Shown here: piece by piece, positions 1 to 9,379 of the stretch
Layout: every line of letters starts with the position of its first letter
Numbering within the stretch: the first letter of the stretch is position 1
Assembly: GCA_002479655.1 (NCBI GenBank)
Contig: DLOQ01000056.1
Location: forward strand, 1 to 19,356
Reading direction: 5' to 3'
From: Lachnospiraceae bacterium UBA7480
GTDB taxonomy: Bacteria > Bacillota > Clostridia > Lachnospirales > Lachnospiraceae
DNA: 19,356 nucleotides
Position numbers and translations under genes: made by a program
The notes under the pieces: model-generated
What the model was told of the DNA's origin: nothing
Seen by the model: only the letters and a program-made list of their open reading frames with translations
Database searches by the model: none

Positions 1-128
1 TTGTACCGCCGATAGAACTTCAAAACGAGTTTGCGGCATTTGTAGAGCAGAGCGATAAATCAAAATTATTAGAATGTAAACGAATTTTCATTATAAAGTT
101 TTATGGGAGGAATACCTATGCTGAATGA
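1..128 (+). CDS. hsdS: Type I restriction-modification specificity subunit, 3' end only
   Basis: Only the last 41 codons are in the window, read in the frame starting at base 3. They give VPPIELQNEFAAFVEQ followed by SDKSK and a short basic tail. The pattern P-P-x-E-x-Q-x-x-F-x-x-F-V then D-K-S-K is the usual end of a target recognition domain plus conserved helix in HsdS proteins. HsdS reads the DNA target for the methylase and the restriction complex. The stop (126-128) lies inside the next gene, so the two reading frames overlap by 11 bases, as expected for an hsdS-hsdR pair made together. The methylase gene hsdM is presumably to the left, outside the window. The call rests on a short fragment and the strong context. 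Confidence 0.8.
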   Translation, partial: VPPIELQNEFAAFVEQSDKSKLLECKRIFIIKFYGRNTYAE

Positions 129-3024
129 AGATACAATAGAACAGATGATTATTGCAACATTAAAAAAGGTCGGTTGGACTTATATCTCGGCTGAAGATAT
201 GCCAAGACAGGATTCAGAAGTTATGGTCGAATCAATGGTTAAGGCAGCTTTGATTAGATTAAATCCTGAAATTGCAGAGGTGCCCGCAAGGGCTGATGAG
301 GTTATATATAAACTTCGTTCTCTGATTATATCAGTTCAACCACATAATTTAGTCGCACAAAATGAGATGTTTAAGAAATTCGTGTTTGAAGAAAACTCTT
401 TTCCTTTTGGTAAAGATGGTAGAATGGTGCCGATTCGCTTCTTCGGAACACAGACAAAGGACAATTTGGCGCTTAACGAGTATGTAGTAACTAATCAATG
501 GTGTTATCCTGTTAAAGAAGGCGGGAAGAGACTGGATCTTGTTTTGTTGGTAAATGGTTTTCCGGTTGTTATAGGTGAGTTAAAAACTCCATTCAGAGAT
601 GCAATCACTTGGCTTGATGGTGCAAAGGATATTGCAGATTATGAGAAGAGTATTCCTCAAATGTTTGTCACAAATATTTTCAACTTTGCCTCAGAGGGAA
701 AGTGCTATCGCTATGGTTCTGTTAATATGCCAGTTGATGCGTGGGGACCTTGGCATACTCCGGAAGATAAAAGTGAGGGTATGCTTATAAATGTCCAGAA
801 GAGTATTGCGGATATGATTACACCGGAAAAGGTTATGGACATTTTTCAGTTTTTTACAATGTTTGCTACTGATAAGAAGTATAGAAAATACAAAATAATT
901 GCAAGGTATCAGCAGTATGAGGGCGCAAATCTTATTGTTGAGCGTGTTAAAGCGGGTTATCCTAAGCAGGGATTGATTTGGCATTTTCAAGGTTCCGGAA
1001 AGTCGCTTTTGATGGTATTTGCTGCATATAAGCTAAGAATGACTCCAGAGCTAAAAAATCCCGCAGTTGTTATTGTAGATGACAGAATAGATTTGGAGAC
1101 GCAGATTACAGCAACTTTTAATGCTTCAGATATTCCTAATATGGCGGCGGCAAGAACCAAAGAAGAGCTTATCAAATTCTTTGAGGGCGATATGAGGAAA
1201 ATACTTATTACGACTATTTTCCGCTTTGGTGATGTGGAGAAATGCTTAAATACAAGCTCTAACATAATTTTGATGGTTGATGAGGCTCATAGAACGCAAG
1301 AGGGAGATTTGGGCGAAAAAATGCGAATTGCTCTGCCTAATGCGTTTTTCTTTGGTTTGACAGGAACGCCTATTAACAAGTTGGATAAAAACACCTTTAG
1401 AACTTTTGGCGCTCCTGAAGATAAAAATGGCTATATGAGCAAGTATTCGTTTTCAGATTCTATCAGAGACCATGCAACTTTGCCGCTTAATTTTGAGGCG
1501 GTTCCGGTTGAATTGCATGTGGATAGGCAGGCTATTGATGCGGAATTTGATGAATTAACCGAGGGATTGTCAAAAGAAGATAAGGCAGAGTTGTCTCGTC
1601 GTGTCAACATGAAGGCAATTATGTATAATCGAGAACGAATTAAAAAAGTATGTGAACATATTGCTAAGCACTATCAGGAAAAAATAGAACCTAATGGATA
1701 TAAGGGGCAAGTTGTTGTTTATGACAGAGAGTGCTGCCTGATGTATAAAGAAGAACTTGACAAGCTGCTTGGTTCGGAAGCATCAACCATCGTTATGGAT
1801 ACGAATAACGATAAAGCAGACAGGTATAAGGCGTACAGACGAGATAGAGATGAAGAAGGCAAACTTCTGGACTATTATAGAGATCCTAACAGTCCTCTGA
1901 AACTGGTTATTGTTACTGCAAAGCTACTGACTGGATTTGATGCGCCTATTTTACAAGTTATGTACCTTGATAAGCCGATGAAGGATCATAATTTGTTGCA
2001 AGCAATTTGTAGAACAAATCGTACTTATGATGAGGGCAAGACACATGGCTTAATCGTTGATTATATTGGTATTTTTGATAATGTGGCTAATGCTCTGAAT
2101 TTTGATGAAGAAGGTATGAAGAAAGTTATTACTAATATTGAGGGCGTGAAGAAAGAACTTCCTCGCCTAGTACAAGACTGCATGGATTACTTTGTGGGTA
2201 TCAATCGTGAGCAAGATGATTGGGAAGTTTTATTAGAGGCGCAGGAGAGGCTCCCTGATGATAATACAAAGGATAGATTTGCTGCATATTTCCGTACTCT
2301 ATCGAGGGCATGGGAGGCATTATCTCCGGATCCATGTCTCTTGAATTATACGAAGGATTATAAATGGCTTGCAAAAATCTATCAGTCAGTAAAACCTACG
2401 GATAATCGAGGAGCCTTGATTTGGTCTGCATTTGGCGCTAAAACAATGGAGCTTGTGCATGAAAATATTTTTGTTGGCGAGGCAGATGAGACACAAGAAA
2501 TAATCACAATGGACGCAGACTTAATAGATGATTTTATTAAGGCACAAGCTGATTTGAAGAAGGTAACAATGAAAGTAGAAATAAATCTTGTTGCCTTAAT
2601 TCAAAAGCATTCCAGAGATCCCAAGTATATAGCTTTGGGAGAGAAACTGGAAAAATTGCGGGATCAGCATAAACAGGGATTGATTGGCAGTATTGAATTT
2701 CTCAAAATGCTTTTGTCTTTAGCTCGTGAAGCTGCACAAGCAGAAAGGGAAGTAGTACCCGAAGAAGAGATTGATAAGGGAAAGGCTGCATTGACAGAAC
2801 TGTTCAATGGAGTCCGTAATGAAAGTACACCTATCATAGTAGAAAGAATAGTCAATGATATTGATGGTATTGTCAAAATAGTGCGCTTTGATGGTTGGCA
2901 AAATACATCAGAAGGAAAGAAAGACATAAAAAGAGCGCTTCGTCAGGTAACATGGAAAAAATATGGAATAAAAGATCAAGAAGTTTTTGATAAGGCGTAT
3001 AGCTACATAGAACAGTATTATTGA
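118..3024 (+). CDS. hsdR: Type I restriction endonuclease subunit R (HsdR)
   Basis: This is the ATP-dependent translocase and nuclease subunit of a type I restriction enzyme. It pumps DNA past the bound complex and cuts unmodified DNA. The 968-residue protein has the family layout. An N-terminal PD-(D/E)xK nuclease is seen around residues 139-157 (D140, then E154-L-K156). The helicase has Walker A QGSGKS at about 291-296, DEAH at 388-391, TGTP at 415-418, and the late motifs TGFDAP and QAICRTNRTYDEGK. A helical C-terminus would contact the methylase. I chose the ATG at 118 because GGGAGG lies 7 bases before it. The ATG at 103 lies directly upstream of that ribosome binding site and has none of its own. 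The start sits inside the end of hsdS, so the two are translationally coupled. All key motifs look intact, so the enzyme should be active if hsdM is present. Confidence 0.95.
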   Translation: MLNEDTIEQMIIATLKKVGWTYISAEDMPRQDSEVMVESMVKAALIRLNPEIAEVPARADEVIYKLRSLIISVQPHNLVAQNEMFKKFVFEENSFPFGKDGRMVPIRFFGTQTKDNLALNEYVVTNQWCYPVKEGGKRLDLVLLVNGFPVVIGELKTPFRDAITWLDGAKDIADYEKSIPQMFVTNIFNFASEGKCYRYGSVNMPVDAWGPWHTPEDKSEGMLINVQKSIADMITPEKVMDIFQFFTMFATDKKYRKYKIIARYQQYEGANLIVERVKAGYPKQGLIWHFQGSGKSLLMVFAAYKLRMTPELKNPAVVIVDDRIDLETQITATFNASDIPNMAAARTKEELIKFFEGDMRKILITTIFRFGDVEKCLNTSSNIILMVDEAHRTQEGDLGEKMRIALPNAFFFGLTGTPINKLDKNTFRTFGAPEDKNGYMSKYSFSDSIRDHATLPLNFEAVPVELHVDRQAIDAEFDELTEGLSKEDKAELSRRVNMKAIMYNRERIKKVCEHIAKHYQEKIEPNGYKGQVVVYDRECCLMYKEELDKLLGSEASTIVMDTNNDKADRYKAYRRDRDEEGKLLDYYRDPNSPLKLVIVTAKLLTGFDAPILQVMYLDKPMKDHNLLQAICRTNRTYDEGKTHGLIVDYIGIFDNVANALNFDEEGMKKVITNIEGVKKELPRLVQDCMDYFVGINREQDDWEVLLEAQERLPDDNTKDRFAAYFRTLSRAWEALSPDPCLLNYTKDYKWLAKIYQSVKPTDNRGALIWSAFGAKTMELVHENIFVGEADETQEIITMDADLIDDFIKAQADLKKVTMKVEINLVALIQKHSRDPKYIALGEKLEKLRDQHKQGLIGSIEFLKMLLSLAREAAQAEREVVPEEEIDKGKAALTELFNGVRNESTPIIVERIVNDIDGIVKIVRFDGWQNTSEGKKDIKRALRQVTWKKYGIKDQEVFDKAYSYIEQYY

Positions 3025-3086
3025 ATTTGTTTGGTTGCTGTATGTTAGTTTTGTGATTTAGATAATGTCAAAGGGGTTGGAATTAT

Positions 3087-4289
3087 ATGCAGCTTGGCTG
3101 GGTTGATTTTTCCAGAGAAGATAGACAAAAAGTTTTAGATGTCATGAATCTCCTGCAGGAGCAGGGGGCTGTTGATGAGTTGGGCATAGGAATTGTGCGA
3201 GACGCTTTTGCGAATTACTTTTTCCCCGGCACTTCGACGATTCAGACGAGAGCAAAATATTTTCTGATTGTGCCATATCTGCTGAAAGAGGCAGTTGACG
3301 GGAGATTTGGCAAAGAATTAGGTCGAGTGCTGCGGGCAGTTGATGAAGAAGAAAGGCAATGCGGGCTGCGACTTATGGAGAGGAACCCGGAAGCGGAAGG
3401 TATCATTGGTAAGCGGGTTTTGCCAAAGTCATGGGTTGCCAGAAAACCCTCTGATATTTACTGGAGTGGGATCCGGACTTATGGAATTTTTAAGAATGGC
3501 TATATGTCTATTTCGGAGTATTTAGGGTTATCTCTGAAAATGCAGGAACGAAAAGCAAATGTTAGAATGGGAAACCGGGGAGATGATACAGAGGATTCCG
3601 ATCGTGACGATTGGGACGCTGGGGATATTTCAAGCCTTAATCTGTGGGATCTGCCGATTTATCATCGAGATTGGCGTGATGAAATGACGATTGAGCTTAC
3701 AAAAAGAGAAGCTGATTATCTGTATGCTCAGATTTTGAAAAGTGTCCCGGATTCTTTGCTTGCTTTTATTCTGAAAAATCACATAGATTTGGAGCCATAT
3801 CTTGATTTTGCGTCCTTGGCAGAGTCTATCAAGAGTGATGTTTCATCGGAAACAGCCGATTTAATGAAATTAGCGTGTGATTTCAATAACCTAGTTTATA
3901 TGGCTCGTGTTCGATATAATGTCATGTTGTCCGAGGGACAAAATGAGGCGGCAAATAGTGAGTGGGACTGGCTTTCTGAGGAATGTGGCAATAGGGCAAC
4001 GGTAGATCTGCCGGCAATCTTTGACAGATTAGATATTTATAATCCTAAGACATTTGCTTTTTTGTCCTCTTTGCAGACGAGTTTTATTGAGGGGGATATT
4101 GAAGAAGCAGACAGACTTATCAGGAAGAGGGAAGTCCAGCTAAAGGGCATTAACCGGGCAAAGCTAAATCGAACCAAGGAACATGATCCGGATTCGTGGG
4201 TTGGCGGCGGTTGGCTGGATTATCGGTTCTTTGATGCCAGACGGATTGTAAACGATATTTACCATGGGGAGGTGTTTGCCCATGTTTAA
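3087..4289 (+). CDS. DUF6361-like protein, first gene of a PLD/helicase defence module
   Basis: The 400-residue protein starts with a W-V-D-F-S-R-E-D-R segment, then DELGIGIVRDAF (about residues 31-42) and FPGTSTIQTRAKYF. I recognise these as hallmarks of the DUF6361 family, whose function is unknown to me. The rest is mostly helical and acidic, with no catalytic motif I can name. No membrane segment or signal peptide is visible. It begins 62 bases after hsdR, with AAAGGGG upstream of the ATG. It overlaps the next gene by 8 bases (ATGTTTAA), so it is translationally coupled to the PLD-fold protein. This coupling, plus the helicase that follows, suggests it is a structural or sensing subunit of one complex. 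That role is inferred from context only. The family call is fairly sure; the role is not known. Confidence 0.75.
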   Translation: MQLGWVDFSREDRQKVLDVMNLLQEQGAVDELGIGIVRDAFANYFFPGTSTIQTRAKYFLIVPYLLKEAVDGRFGKELGRVLRAVDEEERQCGLRLMERNPEAEGIIGKRVLPKSWVARKPSDIYWSGIRTYGIFKNGYMSISEYLGLSLKMQERKANVRMGNRGDDTEDSDRDDWDAGDISSLNLWDLPIYHRDWRDEMTIELTKREADYLYAQILKSVPDSLLAFILKNHIDLEPYLDFASLAESIKSDVSSETADLMKLACDFNNLVYMARVRYNVMLSEGQNEAANSEWDWLSEECGNRATVDLPAIFDRLDIYNPKTFAFLSSLQTSFIEGDIEEADRLIRKREVQLKGINRAKLNRTKEHDPDSWVGGGWLDYRFFDARRIVNDIYHGEVFAHV

Positions 4290-6117
4290 GCCTAATGGTA
4301 ATCAGGATAGAAGAAGTTACAGCGATCTTTTAATGCCACCGGTGGGTTATCGCTTGGAAAAGGCTGTGGGAACTACATATTCTCTTGATCTGGAGTCTTT
4401 GACAGCAGTATCTATCTGTCTTGGACTGTCAGAAGAGACGGATTCTAAGCTGATGAGCAATCCGATTGGAATGTTAAATGCTCTGCAAAAGGTTTCGGAC
4501 CGTATTGTAATCTTCTGCGAAGCAGGACAGATTAAGACACCGACAAAACCCTCCGCTCTTTCGATACTGCTGGAGAAAATGGTTGTGCCGGTAGCATTGC
4601 CGCTTGATAAGAAGCTGGGGCGCTATCCGGCGTTTCACCCTAAGACATGGGTTTTGTCCTATCGAAATGATGACGGACATGCCATATACCGATTTGTTAT
4701 TATGAGTAGAAACCTGACTTTTGATCGCAGTTGGGACATCAGTTTTGCCATGGAGGGGCATAAAGTATTCGGTACGGATAAAAGAACAGATGCAGTTATA
4801 AACTTTCTGGCATATTTGAGGAAGCAGGTTCATGGTACATTCCCATGCGCCTCTGAAAAGCGTGATATGATCGCTTCCATGGAGAAAGAACTTGGAAATG
4901 TTATGTTTTCTTTAGAGAGCAAGGAGTTTGGAGAGAATTTTGAAATTCTGCCGCTTGGTATCGGGGAAAACGCCTTTGATATGACGCAGGATATTCTTTT
5001 CTGTAAAGATAAGGGTAATGCTGATTCGACTTTCCATGAGCTTGTGGTAATGTCTCCGTTTCTATCAGCAAGTGTGATTGAGGATTTTAACATCAAGGAG
5101 CGGGGGCTGACAAACTGCAAGAGAACTCTGATAACAAGAAGATCAGAACTAAGTAAGTTAAAACCGGAGCAGGTAAGTAATTTTGATATATATACGCTTA
5201 AAGATGATATTGTGGACGGAGAACAGTTTTTATCAGATGATAGTGAACGAAAGAGCAGTCAGGATATCCATGCAAAGATATATATTAGAAGAAAGTATGC
5301 AGATGTAGATTTGTACCTTGGCTCTATGAATGCGTCCTATTCAGCACTCAACAAGAATGTTGAAATGATGATATGGCTTGGGACAAAGAACAAATACCTG
5401 AATGGAGAGCTTTTTCTGAAGGACATCTTTTGCGGGGAGCCAGACGGAAAGAACAATCCGTTTGAGCAGGTGCATGTAGAGGATAGCCCGGAAACGGAGG
5501 AAGTCGATACCGGCAGTATTCTCGAAAGAAAGATAAAGGACCTGTGCAGAGTAAAGAAAAGAGCCTTTGTTACACCGCAAGGAGAGAAATACCAGATTAC
5601 CATTGAGATGGAGGGGGTATCTGAGGACGACAGCGTTATGATTTCTCCTTTTAATTCTAAGCAGAAACAGCCTTTATCGAGTAAAATCGTGTTTTCGGAC
5701 TTGGAACTTTTACAGCTATCAGAATTTTATGTGATAACGGTAAGGCAGAAAGAAGATGAGATCAGCAGGATCCTGATGATACCGACAACCGGATTCCCGG
5801 AAGATAGGGAAAAAGCGGTGGTAAACAGCGTTGTTAAGGACAGACGGACATTTGTAGAGTACATAGCCTTTGTTCTTGGAGATGATTATTTGTTGTCGGT
5901 CCTTGAGGATAAACAGATGGGGGAATCGGGTATTTTCGGAAGAAATGTCAATGTAATGCCGGCACTCTATGAGAAAATGCTGAAAACATCATTGGAGGCA
6001 CCGGAGAGGCTGAAAGATATTGCGTATGTACTTCGTATGATTTCGGATAAAGAGATTATACCTGATGAATTTAGAAAAACCTATGATACATTTTGCAATG
6101 CACTAAAAATCAGATAA
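4282..6117 (+). CDS. Phospholipase D-fold protein, probable nuclease of the module
   Basis: This 611-residue protein carries two half-sites of the phospholipase D superfamily. The first is HPK at 119-121 followed by MSRNLTF with N144. The second is HAK at 330-332 followed by LGSMNASYSALNKN with N350. Two HxK...N motifs in one chain form one active site in this superfamily, and many prokaryotic members outside lipid metabolism cut DNA. The roughly 240 residues after the second motif look like a beta-rich domain and a helical tail. I chose the ATG at 4282 because GGGGAGGTG ends about 7 bases before it. The in-frame ATG at 4264 lies upstream of that site. It overlaps the DUF6361-like gene by 8 bases and is 12 bases from the helicase gene. 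Its expected job is the nuclease partner of that helicase. This is inferred from fold and neighbours; no substrate is visible. Confidence 0.8.
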   Translation: MFKPNGNQDRRSYSDLLMPPVGYRLEKAVGTTYSLDLESLTAVSICLGLSEETDSKLMSNPIGMLNALQKVSDRIVIFCEAGQIKTPTKPSALSILLEKMVVPVALPLDKKLGRYPAFHPKTWVLSYRNDDGHAIYRFVIMSRNLTFDRSWDISFAMEGHKVFGTDKRTDAVINFLAYLRKQVHGTFPCASEKRDMIASMEKELGNVMFSLESKEFGENFEILPLGIGENAFDMTQDILFCKDKGNADSTFHELVVMSPFLSASVIEDFNIKERGLTNCKRTLITRRSELSKLKPEQVSNFDIYTLKDDIVDGEQFLSDDSERKSSQDIHAKIYIRRKYADVDLYLGSMNASYSALNKNVEMMIWLGTKNKYLNGELFLKDIFCGEPDGKNNPFEQVHVEDSPETEEVDTGSILERKIKDLCRVKKRAFVTPQGEKYQITIEMEGVSEDDSVMISPFNSKQKQPLSSKIVFSDLELLQLSEFYVITVRQKEDEISRILMIPTTGFPEDREKAVVNSVVKDRRTFVEYIAFVLGDDYLLSVLEDKQMGESGIFGRNVNVMPALYEKMLKTSLEAPERLKDIAYVLRMISDKEIIPDEFRKTYDTFCNALKIR

Positions 6118-6129
6118 GGTGGTGGTTTT

Positions 6130-9100
6130 ATGGCACAATTTGATATAGAAAAAGTCGAAAATTCCACCATGTCCGGGCTGAAAGACTTTCAAAGGGCAAC
6201 CGTTGAGCGGATTGACTATCTTTTTCGGGACGGACAGAACCGGGTATTGGTAGCGGACGAGGTAGGAATGGGCAAAACCCTGATTGCCAGAGGAGCGATT
6301 GTAAAGACCGCAAGGATTAGATTAGAGGAACATGACGAGCTGTTTAAGGTAGTTTATATCTGCTCCAATCAGAATATTGCCAACCAGAACATTCGTAAGC
6401 TCGATGTAACAAACGGAGCTGATATATCTAATGTATCCGATACCAGACTGTCTATGCAGCACCTCAAGATTACGGAGCAGGAATTTGATACACAGCTAAA
6501 AGAAGGATATATCCAACTGATACCATTAACGCCGGAGACCTCATTTCGCATGACAAGTGGTGGCGGAAGCGTTGAAGAACGGGCGCTTATGTTTGCAATT
6601 TTGCGTCGTTTACCGGAACTTTCTCATCATGTGACCTCTCTGGAAAAATTTATGGTTCTTGATGCGGTAAAAGCATGGGAAAATTGGGCGAAGAACTGGT
6701 ATGAATATCGTGTGAAAGAGTGTTCTCGGAATACAAATGGGAATTATCCGGCAAATGTGCTTGAAGAAGTTAAGAAATACCCGGAGATTATTGATATGCT
6801 TGTCCGCCATCTGGAAGAGCGTAGGTATGGAAGAGAATTGTCTTTAACCAACTATACCATGATGAATAAACTTCGTGTCATGTTCGCAAGGATCAGCGTA
6901 TCCATGTTACAGCCTGATCTTGTCATTATGGACGAGTTTCAGAGGTTCAAATTTTTGCTGAAAGCCGATGATAGTGAGCTTGGCATACTAACGCAGAGCT
7001 TTTTGCATGGTTCTGATACCAGAGTGCTTTTAATGTCAGCTACACCATATAAGTTGTATTCCACGCTGGAAGAAATTGAAGAGAATGAGAGCGATGAGCA
7101 TTTTGAAGAATTTTATCAGGTAATGGACTTTCTGTTTGAGGGCAAACAGACTGATTTTCATACCATTTGGAAGAATTATTCTATGACGCTGCATGAGCTG
7201 ACCGCAGGAGATATGACTGTGCTGAATATGAAGCGTGAAGCGGAAAATGCCATGTATCGGGGAGTTTGCAGAACAGAACGCATTTCAGTTATGGAAAGCG
7301 GAGATTATACGGACGATAGCAGCGTAAAAAGTCCAATCGACATCAAGGATAATGATGTGCTTTCCTATGTTCAGCTTGGAAAACTTATGCGTAATGCAGG
7401 GATTCTTCATTCCCTGCCGGTAGATTATGTGAAAAGCTGTCCGTATCTGATGTCCTTTATGCGAAATTACAAGCTGAAAGAGAAAATTGAAAAAGCATTT
7501 AAGGCGGATCCAGAACTGGTAAACGGTGTTGGAAAGGCTCAGAGAAAAATGCTTTGGCTGAATAGAAACCTGATTGACAGCTATGAGGAACTTCCGCCAA
7601 TGAACGCCCGATTAGAGGAATTGAAGGAAAAGGCGTTTATTACCGGGGCAGAGAAGTATTTGTGGGTTCCGCCTGCAAGACCGTACTATCCTTTGCAGGG
7701 TGTTTACCGGGACAGCGAGCCTTTTTCTAAAATACTGGTGTTTTCTTCGTGGGAGATGGTTCCTCGTATGGTAGGAGCAATGATCTCTTACGAAGCGGAG
7801 AGAAGAACGGTCGGAAAGATTGCAAAGCAGGCGAGGAATCAGGATAGAAAAAATGCACATTATTTTGCGGAGGGCAGTAGAAGATACCCGGCTGCAAGGC
7901 TTAGATTTAATGTGACTGATGATAGAGCAAATGGAATGAGCTTATTCTGCCTGCTTTATCCGTCGAAAACTCTGGCTGAATTGTATGTTCCTATTCAATA
8001 TATCAATGAAAATAAGACTTTGGAGCAGATAGAGCGGGAAATCAGGAGAACTTTGAGCGAAAAGATAAATGAGATTGCAGAAAGGTTCGGCGCTCCGGAT
8101 CCGGCAAGACAAGATGACAGGTGGTACTATCTGGCACCCATGTTAATGGACGGTGTGAGCTTTTCCGGAGATTGGATAAAAGCGGTAACAAAAGAGGTAG
8201 TGAAAGATACGGAAGATGTGACTGCTGAAAAGGGAAACAAAGGATTCTACGCACATATAGAGCGATTGGACTCTTATCTTTCCAATCTGGGGGAGATAAA
8301 TCTGGGAAAACAGCCGGACGACCTGCTTGATACGCTGGTAAATATGACGCTGGCTTCGCCTGCTATCTGTATTTATCGCTCAAATGGTCATGAAATGCAG
8401 AGGGCAACTGCACTTGCAAAGGTTTTTGTTAATAACTTTAATATGCCGGAGTCCATAGCTATCGTAGATTTAGCTTATGGCAGATGTAGAGATGATAATT
8501 CTCATTGGCAGAATGTCTTGAAATACTGTAAAGATGGTTGCTTCCAATCCATGTTTGACGAGTATCTGCACATGCTGTCAGAGGCGGTTGGAATATCAGA
8601 CAATACGGATAAAGCCGAGGTAATCCATAAGATGATGATGGATTCCTTGACAATTCGCTCTGCAAGTTATATGGTTGATACTTTTCCGGCATTTAAGAGC
8701 AGGGCGCAGGGGAGCCGGAGTGACGGTATGCGTATCAGATCCAGTTATGCGGTAGGTTTTACGAAAGACGCAGCGGATAATGCCAAGATTGTCAATCGCA
8801 AGGAAAGTGTGAGAAATGCTTTTAATTCTCCGCTTCGCCCGTTTGTGCTGGCAACAACCTCTATTGGGCAGGAGGGATTGGATTTTCACTATTACTGCCG
8901 AAAAATTATGCACTGGAACCTGCCGAGCAATCCTATTGATCTGGAACAGAGAGAAGGCAGGATCAACCGATATAAATGCTTCGCAATCCGGCAGAATGTA
9001 GCCAAGAAGTACGGAAATATTGAATTTAAGAGTGATGTATGGAAAGAGATGTTCGAGGCTGCCAAGGCTGAAAAGGAAGAATCACAGTCAGAGCTAGTGC

Positions 9101-9342
9101 CTTACTGGTGTTTTGGCAAGAACCAAGAGGTTAAGATTGAGCGTATTGTTCCCATGTATCCCATGAGCAGAGATGAGGTCAACTATCAACGATTGATACA
9201 GATATTGTCATTATATCGGCTTACGCTGGGGCAGGCAAGGCAAGAGGAACTGCTGGAGTATCTGTTTAAGCAGTTTGATGATACAAAAGAACTGAAGGAA
9301 CTCTTTATAGACCTAAGCCCATATACAAGGGAAAATATGTGA
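6130..9342 (+). CDS. Large SF2/SNF2-like helicase
   Basis: The 1070-residue protein is a superfamily 2 helicase or translocase. Motif I is ADEVGMGKT at 42-50 (K49), the SNF2-type ADExGxGKT form. Motif II is MDEFQ at 267-271. Motif III is MSATP at 302-306. Motif V is TTSIGQEGLDF at about 909-919. Motif VI is QREGRINRYK at about 940-949, with R944 and R947 as likely arginine fingers. About 600 residues separate motif III from motif V, so a large insertion lies between or within the RecA-like lobes. The usual length of SF2 cores is much shorter, so the extra mass probably binds partners or DNA. AAGGTGG precedes the start, 12 bases after the PLD-fold gene. The tight packing makes it the motor of the DUF6361/PLD set. 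It lacks the DUF1998 or methylase partners that would make this a standard DISARM locus. Confidence 0.88.
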   Translation: MAQFDIEKVENSTMSGLKDFQRATVERIDYLFRDGQNRVLVADEVGMGKTLIARGAIVKTARIRLEEHDELFKVVYICSNQNIANQNIRKLDVTNGADISNVSDTRLSMQHLKITEQEFDTQLKEGYIQLIPLTPETSFRMTSGGGSVEERALMFAILRRLPELSHHVTSLEKFMVLDAVKAWENWAKNWYEYRVKECSRNTNGNYPANVLEEVKKYPEIIDMLVRHLEERRYGRELSLTNYTMMNKLRVMFARISVSMLQPDLVIMDEFQRFKFLLKADDSELGILTQSFLHGSDTRVLLMSATPYKLYSTLEEIEENESDEHFEEFYQVMDFLFEGKQTDFHTIWKNYSMTLHELTAGDMTVLNMKREAENAMYRGVCRTERISVMESGDYTDDSSVKSPIDIKDNDVLSYVQLGKLMRNAGILHSLPVDYVKSCPYLMSFMRNYKLKEKIEKAFKADPELVNGVGKAQRKMLWLNRNLIDSYEELPPMNARLEELKEKAFITGAEKYLWVPPARPYYPLQGVYRDSEPFSKILVFSSWEMVPRMVGAMISYEAERRTVGKIAKQARNQDRKNAHYFAEGSRRYPAARLRFNVTDDRANGMSLFCLLYPSKTLAELYVPIQYINENKTLEQIEREIRRTLSEKINEIAERFGAPDPARQDDRWYYLAPMLMDGVSFSGDWIKAVTKEVVKDTEDVTAEKGNKGFYAHIERLDSYLSNLGEINLGKQPDDLLDTLVNMTLASPAICIYRSNGHEMQRATALAKVFVNNFNMPESIAIVDLAYGRCRDDNSHWQNVLKYCKDGCFQSMFDEYLHMLSEAVGISDNTDKAEVIHKMMMDSLTIRSASYMVDTFPAFKSRAQGSRSDGMRIRSSYAVGFTKDAADNAKIVNRKESVRNAFNSPLRPFVLATTSIGQEGLDFHYYCRKIMHWNLPSNPIDLEQREGRINRYKCFAIRQNVAKKYGNIEFKSDVWKEMFEAAKAEKEESQSELVPYWCFGKNQEVKIERIVPMYPMSRDEVNYQRLIQILSLYRLTLGQARQEELLEYLFKQFDDTKELKELFIDLSPYTRENM

Positions 9343-9379
9343 TTTGGTAATGAGGCAAGTTGGCTGAAGGAGTAAGTCT

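Noticed and set aside
3021..3060. Possible promoter between hsdR and the DUF6361-like gene
   Set aside because: TTGAAT has only a poor -10 (TGTTAG) at 16 bases, so it is not listed; an internal promoter is not excluded.
8596..8913. Minus-strand 105-codon ORF within the helicase gene
   Set aside because: It lies fully inside a long gene with intact helicase motifs and encodes no recognisable domain.
3087..9342. DISARM system
   Set aside because: PLD-fold and SNF2-like genes are present, but no DUF1998 gene and no DNA methylase are seen, and the DUF6361-like gene is not a DISARM part.
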